In this document: positions 10,833 through 22,680 of the stretch, piece by piece
Layout: every line of letters begins with the position of its first letter
Position numbering within the stretch: the stretch's first letter is position 1
DNA from: Cucumis sativus
Lineage: Eukaryota; Streptophyta; Magnoliopsida; Cucurbitales; Cucurbitaceae
Reading direction: 5' to 3'
NCBI RefSeq assembly: GCF_000004075.3
Contig: NC_026660.2
Location: forward strand, 22,881,498-22,945,497
DNA: 64,000 bases
Translations under genes and position numbers: made by a program
The notes under the pieces: generated by a model
What the model was told of the DNA's origin: nothing
Database searches by the model: none
The model's input: only the letters and a program-made list of their open reading frames with translations

Positions 10833-13800
10833 ATGGTCATGAACGATTATGATTCTGATGCGATTCGTTGGGGTCTTCGTTTTTTCAATGGGGACTCAAA
10901 TGGGGACTCAAATGGGGACATGCCGTACAGTACCGAGTACTTGCCTGACACGGCACAACATGATGTCAATTTCTATGAGCATTATTATGGAAATAATTAC
11001 AATAATGAGGTTAACAATGTGGAGAACGACGAAATTATTGCACACACTCTTCAGGAGGAGTTTTCCCAATTAGAGATTGCGGAGGCCTCAGGATATTCAA
11101 ATGTAGAAGATCCGTCCCAAGCATCGAAGTTTGCGCTTGGTTGGAACAATCCCTCCTCAAGGAACTACAGTTCAGGTTCTTGCTAATACTGGCCACCTTT
11201 TTGTTTCTCTATATATCTGGGATCAGGACGGTTATCCTTACATGGTGCGTGAAATGTTTATTATCTGCAGAAAATGATTCTGTTGAAGATGAAGTTGAAA
11301 CTGTGGAGCCTTCTAGTTCATGCTCTAGTCCAGGTCAAGGGGATAATTATTATCCATATGGGCATGATAATCAAGTAGATTGGAGAATGGATCAAATGAT
11401 TCCAGCACCTGTGAGATTTTCTATAGTCTCATCTTTTTATGTTGGCAGAGCACTTGAAGTAAATTATAGATTCATTGCGTGAATTAATATTTACCTCCTA
11501 GGCTGATAAATTTATTATGGAGGATCCTTTTTTGCAGGACTTGTGACTGCTGACATCTAGGAATACTCTATATCTGCTTAGAATATGGAATTGTTTTCCT
11601 CATGATTGGAAAGTATTTTGTAATTATTTGCGTAGGTTTTTTTTTTGGAAATTTTGGAAGATATTGTACTATTCTTTCATCATTTGTGCATTTTTTGTCA
11701 GTCCAGAATGGTTACTGGAACCTTAGGGGTATTGTACATTTGGTAGATGCTTTCTCTGTGAACCATTGACTTGTTTATGTCCGCATTTTTTGTTCACTAT
11801 TTACTTAATCTTTTGAAAGCGAAGCAAGGGATCTTTTGAAACTGTACAGTTGCAAAAGCCGATATACTTCTCCAATTTCTGTGCTAACATAAGTATGTGG
11901 GACCCATGATAATTATCTCTGCATGTCTGCCTACTACAAAGTTGCCTTACAACTTCTTATGTCATGTGTGCAGCATGTCCCAAGAATTAATGGTGAGATT
12001 CCTTCAATTGATGAAGTAACTTCAGATCATCAAAGGTTGCTGGATAGGTAATATCTGGAAAACTCTGTAGTCTATCTGGATAGTTATTTGATATGGCTGA
12101 ATCTGTAGTCTATTGTTCCTTTTACCATTTTTAGTCTGCTGTTTGGTGTCTTTTCCCTTGGAGCATGATTTTTGACATTGAATTTTGGGTATCGATCGTT
12201 ACAACTGTCCGCTGCCTTTTCAATCTTAGGTTGAAGGTATATGATTTTGTTGAACGCAAGGTGAAAGGGGATGGTAATTGTCAGGTCAGTAGTTTCTCAG
12301 GCATGCGGATCTGGTCACAATTGAACAGTTTGAATTGACAATGACACACTCATATCAGTTTTCAATTCTCAGTTCCGTGCTTTATCAGATCAACTATTTG
12401 GAACCTCTGATCGCCACAAGTTGGTGAGAGAAAATGTTGTGAGTCAGGTTTGTCATTGTTTCTTAGAGCTTTACACTTGTATATTTTCGTATGTATTGGA
12501 TTATAACCCATGTAACATGGAACTCTCTTCTCATTTTCTTTTTTTCTTTCATACCAGCTCAAATCACATCGGGAGATTTACGAGGGATACGTTCCCATGC
12601 CATATGATGATTATTTGGAAAAGATGTCCATGTATCGTTTGAACTTCTTCTTCTTTTTTAATCATTTTTAACCGCATTTTCTTGTCTTGTTTGGATAATT
12701 CATATTCTAAATTCGAAATTTTTTAGGAGTGGTGAGTGGGGTGATCATGTAACACTACAGGCAGCTGCAGATTGGGTATGGTCATTGCAACACATTGTCT
12801 CGGGCTTCGAATTGTTTTCTTAATATAGTGTTGGAACTTGGAAGTTTAAAATATTTATGTTGTTCTTTCATGCAGTGAACCCAAATTTCTGAGAAATAAG
12901 AATGTTAATATCTGAAATGCCAATTAAGCAAACTTGTGACAGTGATTTGAACGCTGCTAGTTCAGCCATTTTATTTTCATTTGCTTATTTTTTTATTATA
13001 ATTCAAGTTAAATGGCCATTGTATTATGCATCTTGGGAAGCGTAACAATGTTCTGCTTATGATGTAGATTACTAGAATGAAATTTTTAGATTGATTGAAG
13101 ATGTAAAAATTTATATTTTTCTTATGGTTTATAAAAACTGACTATTCACCCCCCAGCCTCCAACAAAGACTATGAGTGGAGCTAATCGTGACTTATGCCT
13201 GTTTTACGCTGCAGTATGGCGTCAAAATATTTGTTATGACTTCTTTTAAGGAAACCTGTTGTATTGAGATTCTCCCTAATTTTCAGAAGAAAAAGCAAGG
13301 TAAATTCTTAACTTTGATTTTTATATTAACCCGTGTATCTTTTAAGTTTTTTGGTTCTTTCTACACGGTTATGGCCTTTCCATGACTCATGACTCATTCT
13401 TTGGCTGATTTATTTGGAATGGCCATATTTAGTGCAGTGCACTCCTTTTTTCTTTATGTAGTTAATCTTTCACCTGCATATATAATACTTTCATTTTCTC
13501 CTCCTTCGTCCATCTGTTTTTTTTCCTTTCCACAGGATTCATGCACTGTTTTCCAGTTCTTTTTGGACTCATTTATCGTATTCTGTATACTGCGAGACCA
13601 TTATCTCTTGTGAATAAACCAAAAGCAAATCCGTTTTTACAACAAAAAGAGGCAGTTTCCAACATTAACTTTATCGATTTGCTCCTATTGTCCTCCATTT
13701 TTAAAATTTCTATTGATCAATAGAATATCGAATCAATGTCTCATGTATGTGATTTTGTTTGCAAATAACTTCACATGTGGTCTTTTGTGAACATGCAGTC

Positions 13801-14123
13801 ATTTTCCTGAGCTTTTGGGCAGAGGTGCATTACAATTCAATCTATCCTCAAGGAGGTAATTACTTTACTTTCTATCCATAGTGAACCTAAAATTACCTTA
13901 TGTTAAATTTCTTGAATTGCACCGAGCTCCTTGTCAACTTCATTGGTTTAGCTTCAATATTGATTCTTCAGTGTTTAAAATTAACCGCAATTATTAATGC
14001 CATGACTATTAGTCCATAACTCAGTCCCACGTTCATTCAGGTGTTTCCTCAGTTGCAGATGAGCAATCATCAAATGACTCAAGAAAGAGGAGGAAATGGT
14101 GGATTTTTGGAAACAAGCATTAA
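10833..14123 (+). CDS. OTU-domain cysteine protease (deubiquitinase), OTU9/OTU10 type
   Basis: The product has 344 residues in ten coding exons: 10833-11175, 11271-11410, 11974-12047, 12230-12284, 12373-12447, 12558-12631, 12727-12775, 13215-13299, 13799-13855 and 14041-14123. All splice phases agree. The OTU domain fills the C-terminal half: the catalytic pocket KGDGNCQFRA (D200, C203) is in exons 4-5, SGEWGDHVTLQAAADWYGV follows, and WAEVHYNSIY carries the catalytic His309. Together these complete the papain-like triad, so the enzyme should cleave ubiquitin chains. The N-terminal 160 residues are acidic and low-complexity, with NGDSNGDSNGD from a 12-bp coding repeat. The C-terminus is short and basic (SRKRRKWWIFGNKH). 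The start MVMNDYDSDAIRWGL fits the family's usual N-terminus. A 5'-UTR intron probably starts at 10287 (CTGCCG|GTGAGT) and ends near 10764. From memory the closest Arabidopsis relatives are OTU9 and OTU10. Confidence 0.92.
10887..10920 (+). repeat. 12-bp in-frame coding minisatellite, about 2.8 copies
   Basis: AATGGGGACTCA is repeated head to tail inside exon 1 of the OTU gene and encodes NGDS units. It is a plausible site of length variation between cultivars. Confidence 0.8.
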
Positions 14124-14386
14124 AACTCCGGGCAAAAGGTGCAATAAGCCCTAACCTCTACTGCATCTTACACTTAGATACTCAGTGGTTTTCTATAAAT
14201 TTCAAGAAGATTATTTTTTTCAATAACTCCGTCTGCAGTTTATTATACGAACAAAGAATTCGAGGGAAGATTCCAGAACATTCATACTGATTTCAATGAT
14301 TGGACTTCAATCTTTTCAATTTGTAACCACAGAAACTCGGTCTGTTCTGCTCTGGATCTTATTTACAATTTTATATAAAATAGATC

Positions 14387-14392
14387 AATAAA
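14387..14392 (+). terminator. Poly(A) signal of the OTU gene
   Basis: AATAAA lies 264 nt after the OTU stop codon, within an AT-rich stretch. Confidence 0.5.
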
Positions 14393-15240
14393 ATTTATTA
14401 ACAGGTCTCTTCCTCTTGCACTTTATTGTGACCCTTGCTTTGTGCTTTGCTGCACAAACTTGGACTTACCTTATTATAGTTCCATTCCTAATACATAGTT
14501 TTTCTAAATGCAGCATTTTTGCATCTTATTCTTCTGCGTTTCTGAACATAATTATATGAACTAGCCGCATATTAGCTACCATTTCTATGACCGTTTAGAT
14601 AATTATATTAGATATGTACCTTAGGAATACAACTTACAAATCCTTCCAGCTTCATAGCTCTTTCAAGAATTGTAAATTTCGTCTATGCTGCATCAGTTCT
14701 GATTGACTCCACCATCTTGATATTGTATGCTCTTCCATTTTCTTCCTGTTCTCCATCCATTGGTAAGGATTGTTTTCATTCGAGTATTAGTACACTTTAC
14801 TTCAATTGTATACTTCTATCTCTCTTTGTTGACCAAAGCCAGCAACAGAATAACATAACAAAAGTGGTATTCCCTAAAGGATTTGGTTCTTTCTTTCATA
14901 AGGATGGAAGATTATCTTCACAGAAAGTATTTGATGTTTAAAATCTCAACCCATCCTGATCTGAAAAGTTCCTTTCTTTTACAGTTTTTTAATTATTTTA
15001 GTTGACAAAGTAAATAATTATTATATTTTAATTTCCAATCCTAGGAATGTTCCTGATTCTGTCCCCAATTCCATACCCCACTGAAAAATCTAATGATTGG
15101 GAACTCATAAGACCATGTTGATAATGGTGGGTCCATTCAATCAGAAGACAGAGAAGATATTTAAATGTAAACGAAAAGAAAAGGGGGAAAAAAATCGAAT
15201 TTCCATAGCAGTAGAAGGTTTTACAGTTTCTTCTTCCCTT
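14393..15240. other. Intergenic region between convergent OTU and TCP genes
   Basis: The OTU gene (+) and TCP gene (-) converge here. The sequence is AT-rich with no supported exon; open stretches near 14.7 kb start at non-ATG codons and have no recognisable motif. Confidence 0.45.
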
Positions 15241-15369
15241 TACAAATTCCAGTCATGAACAGGACGAGAGGAAGGAGTACGAAGAAGAGCTGAAAAAAGG
15301 GTAAAAAAAATCTCCATACTGCAATTTTAGACTCCTATCTGTGTCTGTTTTGATCCTTTCAATTTTCCA

Positions 15370-15993
15370 TTATTCTCTAAAAACCTCCTCCTCCTGTCTC
15401 TCCTCCGTCTCCTCCGCCGTCGACGGCTGCAACAACAGCGCTGTGAACGGCATGTGGCGGTAATCATTCCCAGCAGCAGAGTACTCCATCCCGACCGGCT
15501 GGCATAAATCCAGACGGCAACTAGGCGGTGGCATAGCGAACATCCCCTGTCCACTGCCGCCCACCGTCACTGGCTGAACCCTACAAGAAACAGACCGACC
15601 GGAAGAAGCCATAGCAGAGGAGACAGTGGAGATCGGACCAGAAGGAACTGTACCAGTACCCGTGGCGGCAATGATGGAAGGTTCAGCCTGACGGAGAAGC
15701 CACTCGATGGTTTCACCCTCGGAACGATGACCAAGTTCACGCGTTAACTGAAAGATGCGAGCAGCACAGAGGGCGGGCATACGGACGCGGCGCCCTCTTC
15801 CGTTGACCTTGATGTGGCGATCCTTGGAAGAAGAGGAGGATAAGGGGGTATTTGACTTGCGAGGGAGGAGGGATTGGCGCGTGATGGTGACCGGAGAGGA
15901 GTTACTGCCGACGACAGAGTGAGAAGCGGTGGGGGGCTGAGAATGGGGGTCGGAAGAAGAGGGGAATTTGTGTAGAACGATGTCGGATCCCAT
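15370..15993 (-). CDS. TCP11: Class I TCP transcription factor, TCP11 type
   Basis: This intronless gene encodes 207 residues. The TCP bHLH domain spans about residues 57-112: basic part [17 protein letters not shown], helix 1 with [13 protein letters not shown], loop GHRSEG, helix 2 [19 protein letters not shown]. The basic region lacks the four-residue insertion of class II proteins, so it is class I. Cys76 in the LCAAR motif is the position at which class I TCPs are known to be redox-sensitive. The C-terminal motifs SCRLDLCQP (158-166) and [13 protein letters not shown] (178-190) match, from memory, Arabidopsis TCP11, and the short length agrees. It should bind GGNCCCAC-type sites and control growth genes in the nucleus. 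Coding DNA is clearly more GC-rich than its surroundings, as usual for this family. The start codon lies directly after a GA-rich leader. A GTGGGCCC site lies about 300 bp upstream. Confidence 0.92.
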   Translation of the reverse strand: MGSDIVLHKFPSSSDPHSQPPTASHSVVGSNSSPVTITRQSLLPRKSNTPLSSSSSKDRHIKVNGRGRRVRMPALCAARIFQLTRELGHRSEGETIEWLLRQAEPSIIAATGTGTVPSGPISTVSSAMASSGRSVSCRVQPVTVGGSGQGMFAMPPPSCRLDLCQPVGMEYSAAGNDYRHMPFTALLLQPSTAEETEERQEEEVFRE

Positions 15994-16272
15994 AGTTGAA
16001 AAAAAACTGTGCTTTGGATTGAGAAGAGGAAGGAGAGAAAGGGGAGAAGAGAAGGTAGTTTCGAGGGTTTCAATCGGAGGAAGATTTTAGGGTTTGAGAA
16101 GAGAGCTGAGAGCTGACTGGTGAGGAATGAACAGAGGGAGAAACCGATGAGGAATTAACAAATTTAAAAATGAAAAAGAAGTGCGCACACACATACATAA
16201 CACAGTCTCCCTCCCCCGGGAACGGAGTGGGGACGCATGGATCGGTTGTGAGGTGGGGTCCAATTTACTCTT

Positions 16273-16303
16273 TGGGCCCATGAACCCGCACAAAAGTGGG
16301 CCC
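16273..16303. promoter_or_regulatory. TCP-type sites upstream of the TCP gene
   Basis: TGGGCCCA lies at 16273-16280 and GTGGGCCC at 16296-16303. The second matches the class I TCP consensus GTGGGNCC (reverse GGNCCCAC) at all defined positions. Both are 280-310 bp upstream of the TCP start codon, within its likely promoter. Confidence 0.45.
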
Positions 16304-16329
16304 GATCGATTACTTCCCATATTATACTC

Positions 16330-17880
16330 TTATTCTATTGGTTTAAATTACGACCCGTTATTCTTTCTATATTTTGGTTTCTTGAACTACTTCAGTTCTT
16401 GTTAGGATTCTGTAGTACTTTAACAAAATCAGGAAAACCCTAGATTTTTTGGATTGAATGTTTAGTCCACTCATCCAAATATACAGTTCGTGTTTTCTAA
16501 ATTCTCATTCCTCTATTTACATTCTTTATTATCATTCCTCTTACTTACATTGATTGCTATTCCTCCCCCATCGTTGCTTTTTTATTTTAAAAAACAACAA
16601 AAAGTTGTTTGTTTCTCATTATTTTTTAATTGATATTTTTGCAAGTGTCATTTTATTACCATGTTAATTTTAAAGGATAAAAACACCCCATTTTATTTGG
16701 TCTCCCATTTTAAAAGCAAAGAACGTTTTTAGAAACTAAAAGTTGAAAGGTAGTCTTCTTCTCGTGTCATCTTGATATGCTTTCTTTGAATGTGACAAGA
16801 AACGAAGATGGCAACAAATTTTGCTTCCAATAGAAAATTTCCTAAGCCTCGTGTCTGGTAAATGCAAATATATAAATATTTTAAGATAATTAACTAAATT
16901 ATAGAAGATAGAAAGTGAGGAAAAAGCTTAATTACCTGTAATTGACAAGTTAAATCTCATATTCTAGCACTAAGTTTCATTTCTTAAATAAAATTATATT
17001 TCTCTTGTTATAACAGCCAACGATATTTGTAGGCTAAATATTAAAAATCCCCATGAAACTGTGTTCGTTTCAATTCTACTCAATAGTCCATGGTCAATTT
17101 TGTGTCCTACAACTTGATTCTTTTGTCATTCTTATATTTGATTTAGTTCGATAGATTCTTATATTATTTATTTGGTTATCAAGTGAGAAAAAAAAAAGAT
17201 ATATATGTTAGGTGTGCAAACAAAGTCTCATATTGGTTAGATATATATGTTAGGCGTGCAAACAAAGTCTCATATTGGTTAGGAAAGGAAATGATTAGTA
17301 AAAACCGTTATCTCAATTAGTATGAGGTCTTTTTGATGATACAAAAAATAATGCTACAAAAATTTACGCTCAAACTAGATACTATCGTTGAAATTTGTTG
17401 TCCAAATCGATATGTAAATATGTTTTTTATATTAAAAATGCTCTTTTATATGATAGACTATAATTTCAAAAAGTGTACGAAAAGTTTATTGGGCAAAGTT
17501 TGTATTTTGGACAAAAAAAAAAAAAAAAGAGAGATATATATTTGTTCTCAAGGTTTTGACTAGTAAATATTGAAATTGAGGACTAAAAGTAATACTCAAA
17601 ATTTAAAAATAAAATTGTAACCTTTGATGAATTAAAATAAATAAATCATAAATTCCAAAAAGAGAACAATGGATGGGCCTGGACTTGAAAGCTATTGGGC
17701 CTCGCTTATATATCAATCAACCGACCCAGCAACAGCTGAAGAGACAAGAATCCCCCAATCATTTCTTGCATAAAGAAATTAAAATACAAGAAATTCCTGA
17801 AGTTTGCATATATAACCGAAACCTGATCCATTTGAAAATATCAAGTACCGATTCTGAGGTGTGAATTACTCTGCCAAACT
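16330..17880. other. Intergenic region between divergent TCP and SIG6 genes
   Basis: AT-rich DNA without a supported exon. It holds the 42-bp tandem duplication at 17198-17281 and a long A run near 17510. The final 200 bases before 18091 are the likely SIG6 promoter and leader. Confidence 0.45.
17198..17281 (+). repeat. 42-bp tandem duplication inside an LTR/TRIM-like fossil
   Basis: Two copies (17198-17239 and 17240-17281) differ at one base. Each contains TGTTAGGYGTGCAAACAAAG, and the sequence continues to about 17330 with GGTATGAGGTC. That pattern resembles the starts of small plant LTR/TRIM elements. It appears to be a broken terminal-repeat fragment; no internal coding part or partner repeat is seen. 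Confidence 0.5.
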
Positions 17881-17959
17881 ACTGAAGAACATCTTCTTTA
17901 TCTAAAAATCCCACCGAAGCCCATTTCTCCCCAAATCCCTTTGAACGAATCTGCAGAAA

Positions 17960-17980
17960 ATGAGGACCCAGATGCTTTAA
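17960..17980 (+). promoter_or_regulatory. uORF in the SIG6 leader
   Basis: ATG AGG ACC CAG ATG CTT TAA (MRTQML) lies 110 nt before the SIG6 start. It matters only if transcription starts upstream of it, which is likely but not shown. Confidence 0.3.
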
Positions 17981-18032
17981 AGTGATTGAACGCCAGTAAA
18001 TTTCTCAGTGAACAGTCCCCCAGGACACTTTC

Positions 18033-18038
18033 ATGTGA
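18033..18038 (+). promoter_or_regulatory. Start-stop (ATGTGA) minimal uORF
   Basis: An ATG followed at once by TGA lies 52 nt before the SIG6 start codon, well inside any plausible leader. Start-stop uORFs can stall or recycle ribosomes in plants. Confidence 0.35.
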
Positions 18039-18090
18039 GGAGAGACTCTTAGCCTTTGTATTACTTCATTAGGAACTGTGAGATTTTACT

Positions 18091-21000
18091 ATGGAAGCTG
18101 GACTCAATTTGCTCTCTTCTTCATCGCCCTTCATTTCAAGATGCCACCCGAGAAGTTTCCTTGCTCCTTCTTGTTCTTCTGCTGCTTCTCCCTCCTCCTC
18201 CTCTTCTTCTTCTTCAGGTAGTATTTGTAGTTTTATATTTCGCTCATTTTTGTGCTTTCTATGGGTTTTTTCCTGTTGCATTTAGCTTAAGTGTGAAACT
18301 CAGAGTGTTCTGGTTTAAGTATTTCGAGATGGGTTTGTCATAGTTTGATTTTATTCCGCTTCAAATGGCAATTTCTCGTTCAAATTGTGGGAATTTGACT
18401 ATGTAGGATGTTATCAGAAATGAGGCCTCGTTGGGCTTGTTAATTCATTTATTTCCCTTTCTAGAGTGATTTATTTTTAGGAGAAGCTTTTGTTGCTTTT
18501 TCCTCTATGGATACTCCAAGTGCTCTTTTATTATTTTTGAATTTTGGAGGATGTAACTCAACACCACAAAATTTTGAAATTTATTTTTAATTGGAAAAAT
18601 GCTTATAAGAGTCATCAATCAATGTTGATTTTTCTGTTAGATGATATAATATTAAATTTACCTTTCACCCATTAATTTAAACATTTGGGTCGATCAATGA
18701 TTTATCATGATATGAAAGAATGCGGTTGAAGGGTTGAAATTAATTGATTTCTATTTATTTGGTTTTTTTTTTTTTTCATATTTCAAGCCCAGTGAGGGGG
18801 AGTTTAGATGACATGATATTCAATTTACCTTCATCCATTGGCTTTAAATTTTAGGCCAACTGGTGATTTAACATTTAATTAATTTTCTACATTTACATTC
18901 ACGTATAGCTAGAAATGCTACATCTACTCAGGTACATGTTTGTTATAAATCCTGCAGTTTATATGTTTCCTGAGCAAGCGTCTCCTGCTCGATACTTTTC
19001 AACCTCATTTCTTTCACAAGAACAGCACCATGAGTGTAGACCTCAATCGCAAATACTCAAGGATGATAGATCATCCCAGGTTAGAATTATTGTAAACTTA
19101 TGCATTTAAATTAGATTATTTTATTGTACATAGGACTATATTACCATTTTGAGATTTTCTCAGTAACATGAAATTCTTTCTTGTGCATTGACTTTTATTT
19201 GTGAATGGTTGTATGGAATTTTAGGACACACACTCCTTATTGTTCTAACCAAAGTGTATCTTGTCTAAGAGCCTCTTTGGAACAACTTTTTAAGTACTAA
19301 AAAAGTGTTTCTTAGTGCATAGCAAGTCATTCCAAACATGTCTCTAGTTGCACCAAGCAAACTCTGGTTGATATTCCATGTATCTTTTTAAGGATAACTC
19401 CTTTATTGTCTTAACAGCTCTATTGTGATTTTTCTGTTAAAATGTGTAAAGTCTTTTTCACTGAGCATACCGATACTCTGACTATAACTGTATGTCAGCG
19501 CTAATGACCAGTTTCCATTTGGACACATGCTCTATCTCTCACTCCCTCTCATATACACTCACAATTATACATAGTTAAGTCTTTATATCATTATATGTAT
19601 CTGTGTGTGCATACCTGCATTTTGGAATTCTAATTAATAGTTCATTTGATGCCCATTGTGAAGATGACTCTAGAAAGGAGGCTGATCGAGAGGAGTGTTC
19701 CAATCGATGAAGGCAGTCGAGATGATCATGACCATCTGATCTGGGAACTTAAGCATCAAGCGGTTGAGTGGCCTGGTTTATTATCATCGTAAGATGAACT
19801 AAACTTCCTTCTCCTGACTCTTTTTTATCAATACATAGATGACAACCCTTGTCTGTATCCTTTCTTTTATATTGAGTAAATACAATTATTTTGCAGATGG
19901 CCACCCGTACAAATGGAGGAATATAAGATCTCATCAATCGAAAAAGAATCCTATAATGCTGCTGGGGAGATGCTTGTTAAAGATGAACCTGAGAATGTCA
20001 TTGCCCTTGCCAAGAAAGCTTTGTCAGCTTCAAAACAAGCAGCATTATTAGTTGACGAGACTGAATTAGTTGGTACTAGTCTGGACTATAGTTCTCTTGA
20101 TGAGTAAGTTATATTTTTCTATTCTTATGGTAATATAGTCTCATTGCAACTGTATTCTTGCTCATATTTCCATATATTCATTGATTAGTTCTCTAAGCAA
20201 GGAGGGGAGAACTGTAAGGTCAACTAGACTGCAAGATAGACGATCTAAGAAGAGAAAGGTGCCAAAACACGTAACAACTATTGATGAGATTTCTAATTTT
20301 AGGGGAAAAGATTCACGGAGAAAAACAAGTGAAAAGTTTGATCCTAATGATCCTCTACGACTGTTCTTATGGGGTCCTGAAACAAAGAAGCTTTTAACAG
20401 CTCAAGAAGAGTCTGAGTTGATAGTCCAAATCCAGGTATGCTTGTGAAGGCTATCTATTTTCCATTTTCAGTTGTCATACGGCTTCTACTCATCAGGATT
20501 ATTGCAGATGATTCTTGATCAAGTAACCTTTTAACAGGATTTAATGATACTGGACAACGTGAAAGCTAGACTTCAATCTCAGTTTGACCGTGAACCAACT
20601 TTAGTTGAATGGGCTGAAGCTTTAGGGATTACTTGTCAACACTTACAGTCACAGCTTCACGTCTTTCAAACCAGTCGTGAAAAGCTGATTAATGCAAATT
20701 TGCGAATGGTAGTTCACATCGCTAAACAATATCAGGGTCGTGGTCTCAGCCTTCACGACTTATTGCAGGTTATGCTCTGAATATGAGGCATGCATCTGTG
20801 GTGCAAAGTCTTTACTCTCTTTCCAGTCAGTAGATGAATTGAAAAAAGTTTGTAGGCCACTGGACACACGCGTACTGAGCAGTGCTAGACATGTATTTCT
20901 CAAACCTTCTGCTTCAGGCATCGTGCTTATGTTAGACATTTTTCATTTTCTTGTTGGTTTTAGAAACCTCTTGTTTTCTGGTTTATCCAGCCGTCTGTCT

Positions 21001-22680
21001 GCCTGTCTATCTTATTTAACATTTTTCATTTTCTTGTTCCTTCTATTGTATGGCTGAAACCCTTAAGTGGAGTCCTGCTCTAAACAGGAACTATACAAAC
21101 CTCTTAATATTAAGCTATTTGAGCCAAGGGATTTGGTTCAGAGTTCTAGTTTCTTATTTCAACGTTTGCGTTTTCTATTTGGAATATAATCCCTATCTAA
21201 TATGTTGGGATTCATGAATGGGCTGCTGAAATTTTTTGGTTCATTTCTTTATATTGTTTTAGGTAGGAAGCTTGGGACTTATGAAGAGCGTAGAAAAGTT
21301 CAAACCACAAGCTGGTTGCCGCTTTGGCTCTTATGCTTATTGGTGGATTAGGCATTCAATTACTAAGGCAATATTCCAACACTCCAGAACAATTCGCTTA
21401 CCGGTAATGACTGTTCTTTGGTCTTTGGGTTCATTCTTGAAGAAATATAAAGATTAAATTTTATTGTTGTCTCTTATAAAAAAAAAAAAGATTAAATTTT
21501 ATTGTCCACTTAACGCTCTTCTTTTCTCTTTATTATGTTGTCCTTTTTTTCGTGCTTAACTGGTTTTCTTACAAAGGTAACAAGTAGAGAAGATTTGCGT
21601 TGACATTTGCAGGAAAATGTATATGCCCTCCTTGGAAAGGTGACAGAGGCGAAAAATTATTTTGTTCGAGCAGGGAATTATAAGCCATCTAAAGAAGAGT
21701 TAGCAGCACGTGTTGGAATTACAGTGGAGAGATTTGATAAGTTAATGTTTATGTCGAGAATCCCACGTTCCTTGCAGCAACCTGTATGGGCTGACCAAGA
21801 AACCACTTTTCAGGTATCTATCACTTCGTCTCTTGACTTTTAACCAACAAAATAGGACAGAAAATTGAACAAAGATAGGGTATGACTTTAAACATACTGC
21901 TTATTGAATGTAAGATTTTAGATTCTTACCTTTCACAAAGATTGCTAATGTGGTTCAGAGAAGTGGAACACTTATTCAACCTTGCGGCTTTGCTAAATGC
22001 TGGTTACTAATGAAATTCACTTTATAATGGTAATTATCGACAGGGAAGCCGTGTTAAATGTGAAAGACGTCAGGAATAGAGATCAGAGAAATATATACCT
22101 ATTATTGAAAAATCCATATTGCTAAGTTCCATCATTTTGTCTGTTGCCCAAGGGTTGGTATTAGTTTGTCACTGGACAATGATTATAAGTTGCTTTGCTG
22201 GTATCATTTGGAAATATAATTTAGAACTAGTTGCTACCCTTTAATAATGAAAACACAGAAAATGCATAGATACATTCATGATTTTACCAGGCGCGTTAGA
22301 TAGAGAGAGTCGATCCATAAATGCATATGATAGATTCACTCTAACATCATACCAAACCATAATCTGAGAATGCATTCTGAATTGTATTACAGGAAATAAC
22401 TGCAGACTCTGAAGTTGACACACCGGATGTCAGTGTGGAAAGGGAACTTATGCGAAGGCACATTCGGAATCTCCTTAGCATTCTCAGTCCAAAAGAGAGA
22501 CGGATAATCAGACTACGATTTGGTATTGAAGATGGTAGAGAGAAGACACTGTTGGAAATTGGCAACATGTTTGGTTTGTCCAAGGAGAGGGTACGACAGC
22601 TTGAAAACCGAGCCTTATACAAGCTTAAACGATGCTGCAACAGCCAAGGACTCGGCGCATATGCCGATTTACTGACTTGA
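18091..22680 (+). CDS. SIG6: Plastid RNA polymerase sigma factor SIG6
   Basis: The product has 562 residues in nine exons: 18091-18217, 18958-19079, 19664-19788, 19897-20103, 20189-20435, 20538-20768, 21263-21403, 21613-21813 and 22393-22680; phases agree throughout. It is a nuclear-encoded sigma-70 subunit that directs the plastid-encoded polymerase to its promoters. The Ser-rich N-terminus ([14 protein letters not shown]...) fits a chloroplast transit peptide. From memory, [21 protein letters not shown] and [21 protein letters not shown] are SIG6 signatures. Region 2 spans roughly residues 325-400 ([34 protein letters not shown]). Region 3 is exon 8, and region 4 ends with the helix-turn-helix [20 protein letters not shown] (528-547). 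Arabidopsis SIG6 is of similar length (about 547). In region 2.2 the usual DLLQEG reads DLLQVG (V354), a conserved core-contact position. Short uORFs precede the start. Identity is firm. Confidence 0.95.
18637..18875 (+). repeat. Two diverged copies of a dispersed repeat in SIG6 intron 1
   Basis: Segments at about 18637-18713 and 18803-18875 share the order TTAGATGA, ATATT-AATTTACCTT, CATT, then a GG(T/C)C...TGATTTA end. The second ends GGTGATTTAACA, a phrase I recall at the edge of plant LTR elements. They are probably decayed element ends; no coding part is present. Confidence 0.35.

Noticed and set aside
15327-15554. Arg-rich open frame on the minus strand
   Set aside because: It overlaps the TCP coding region in another frame; the Arg run comes from the GAG-rich TCP tail.
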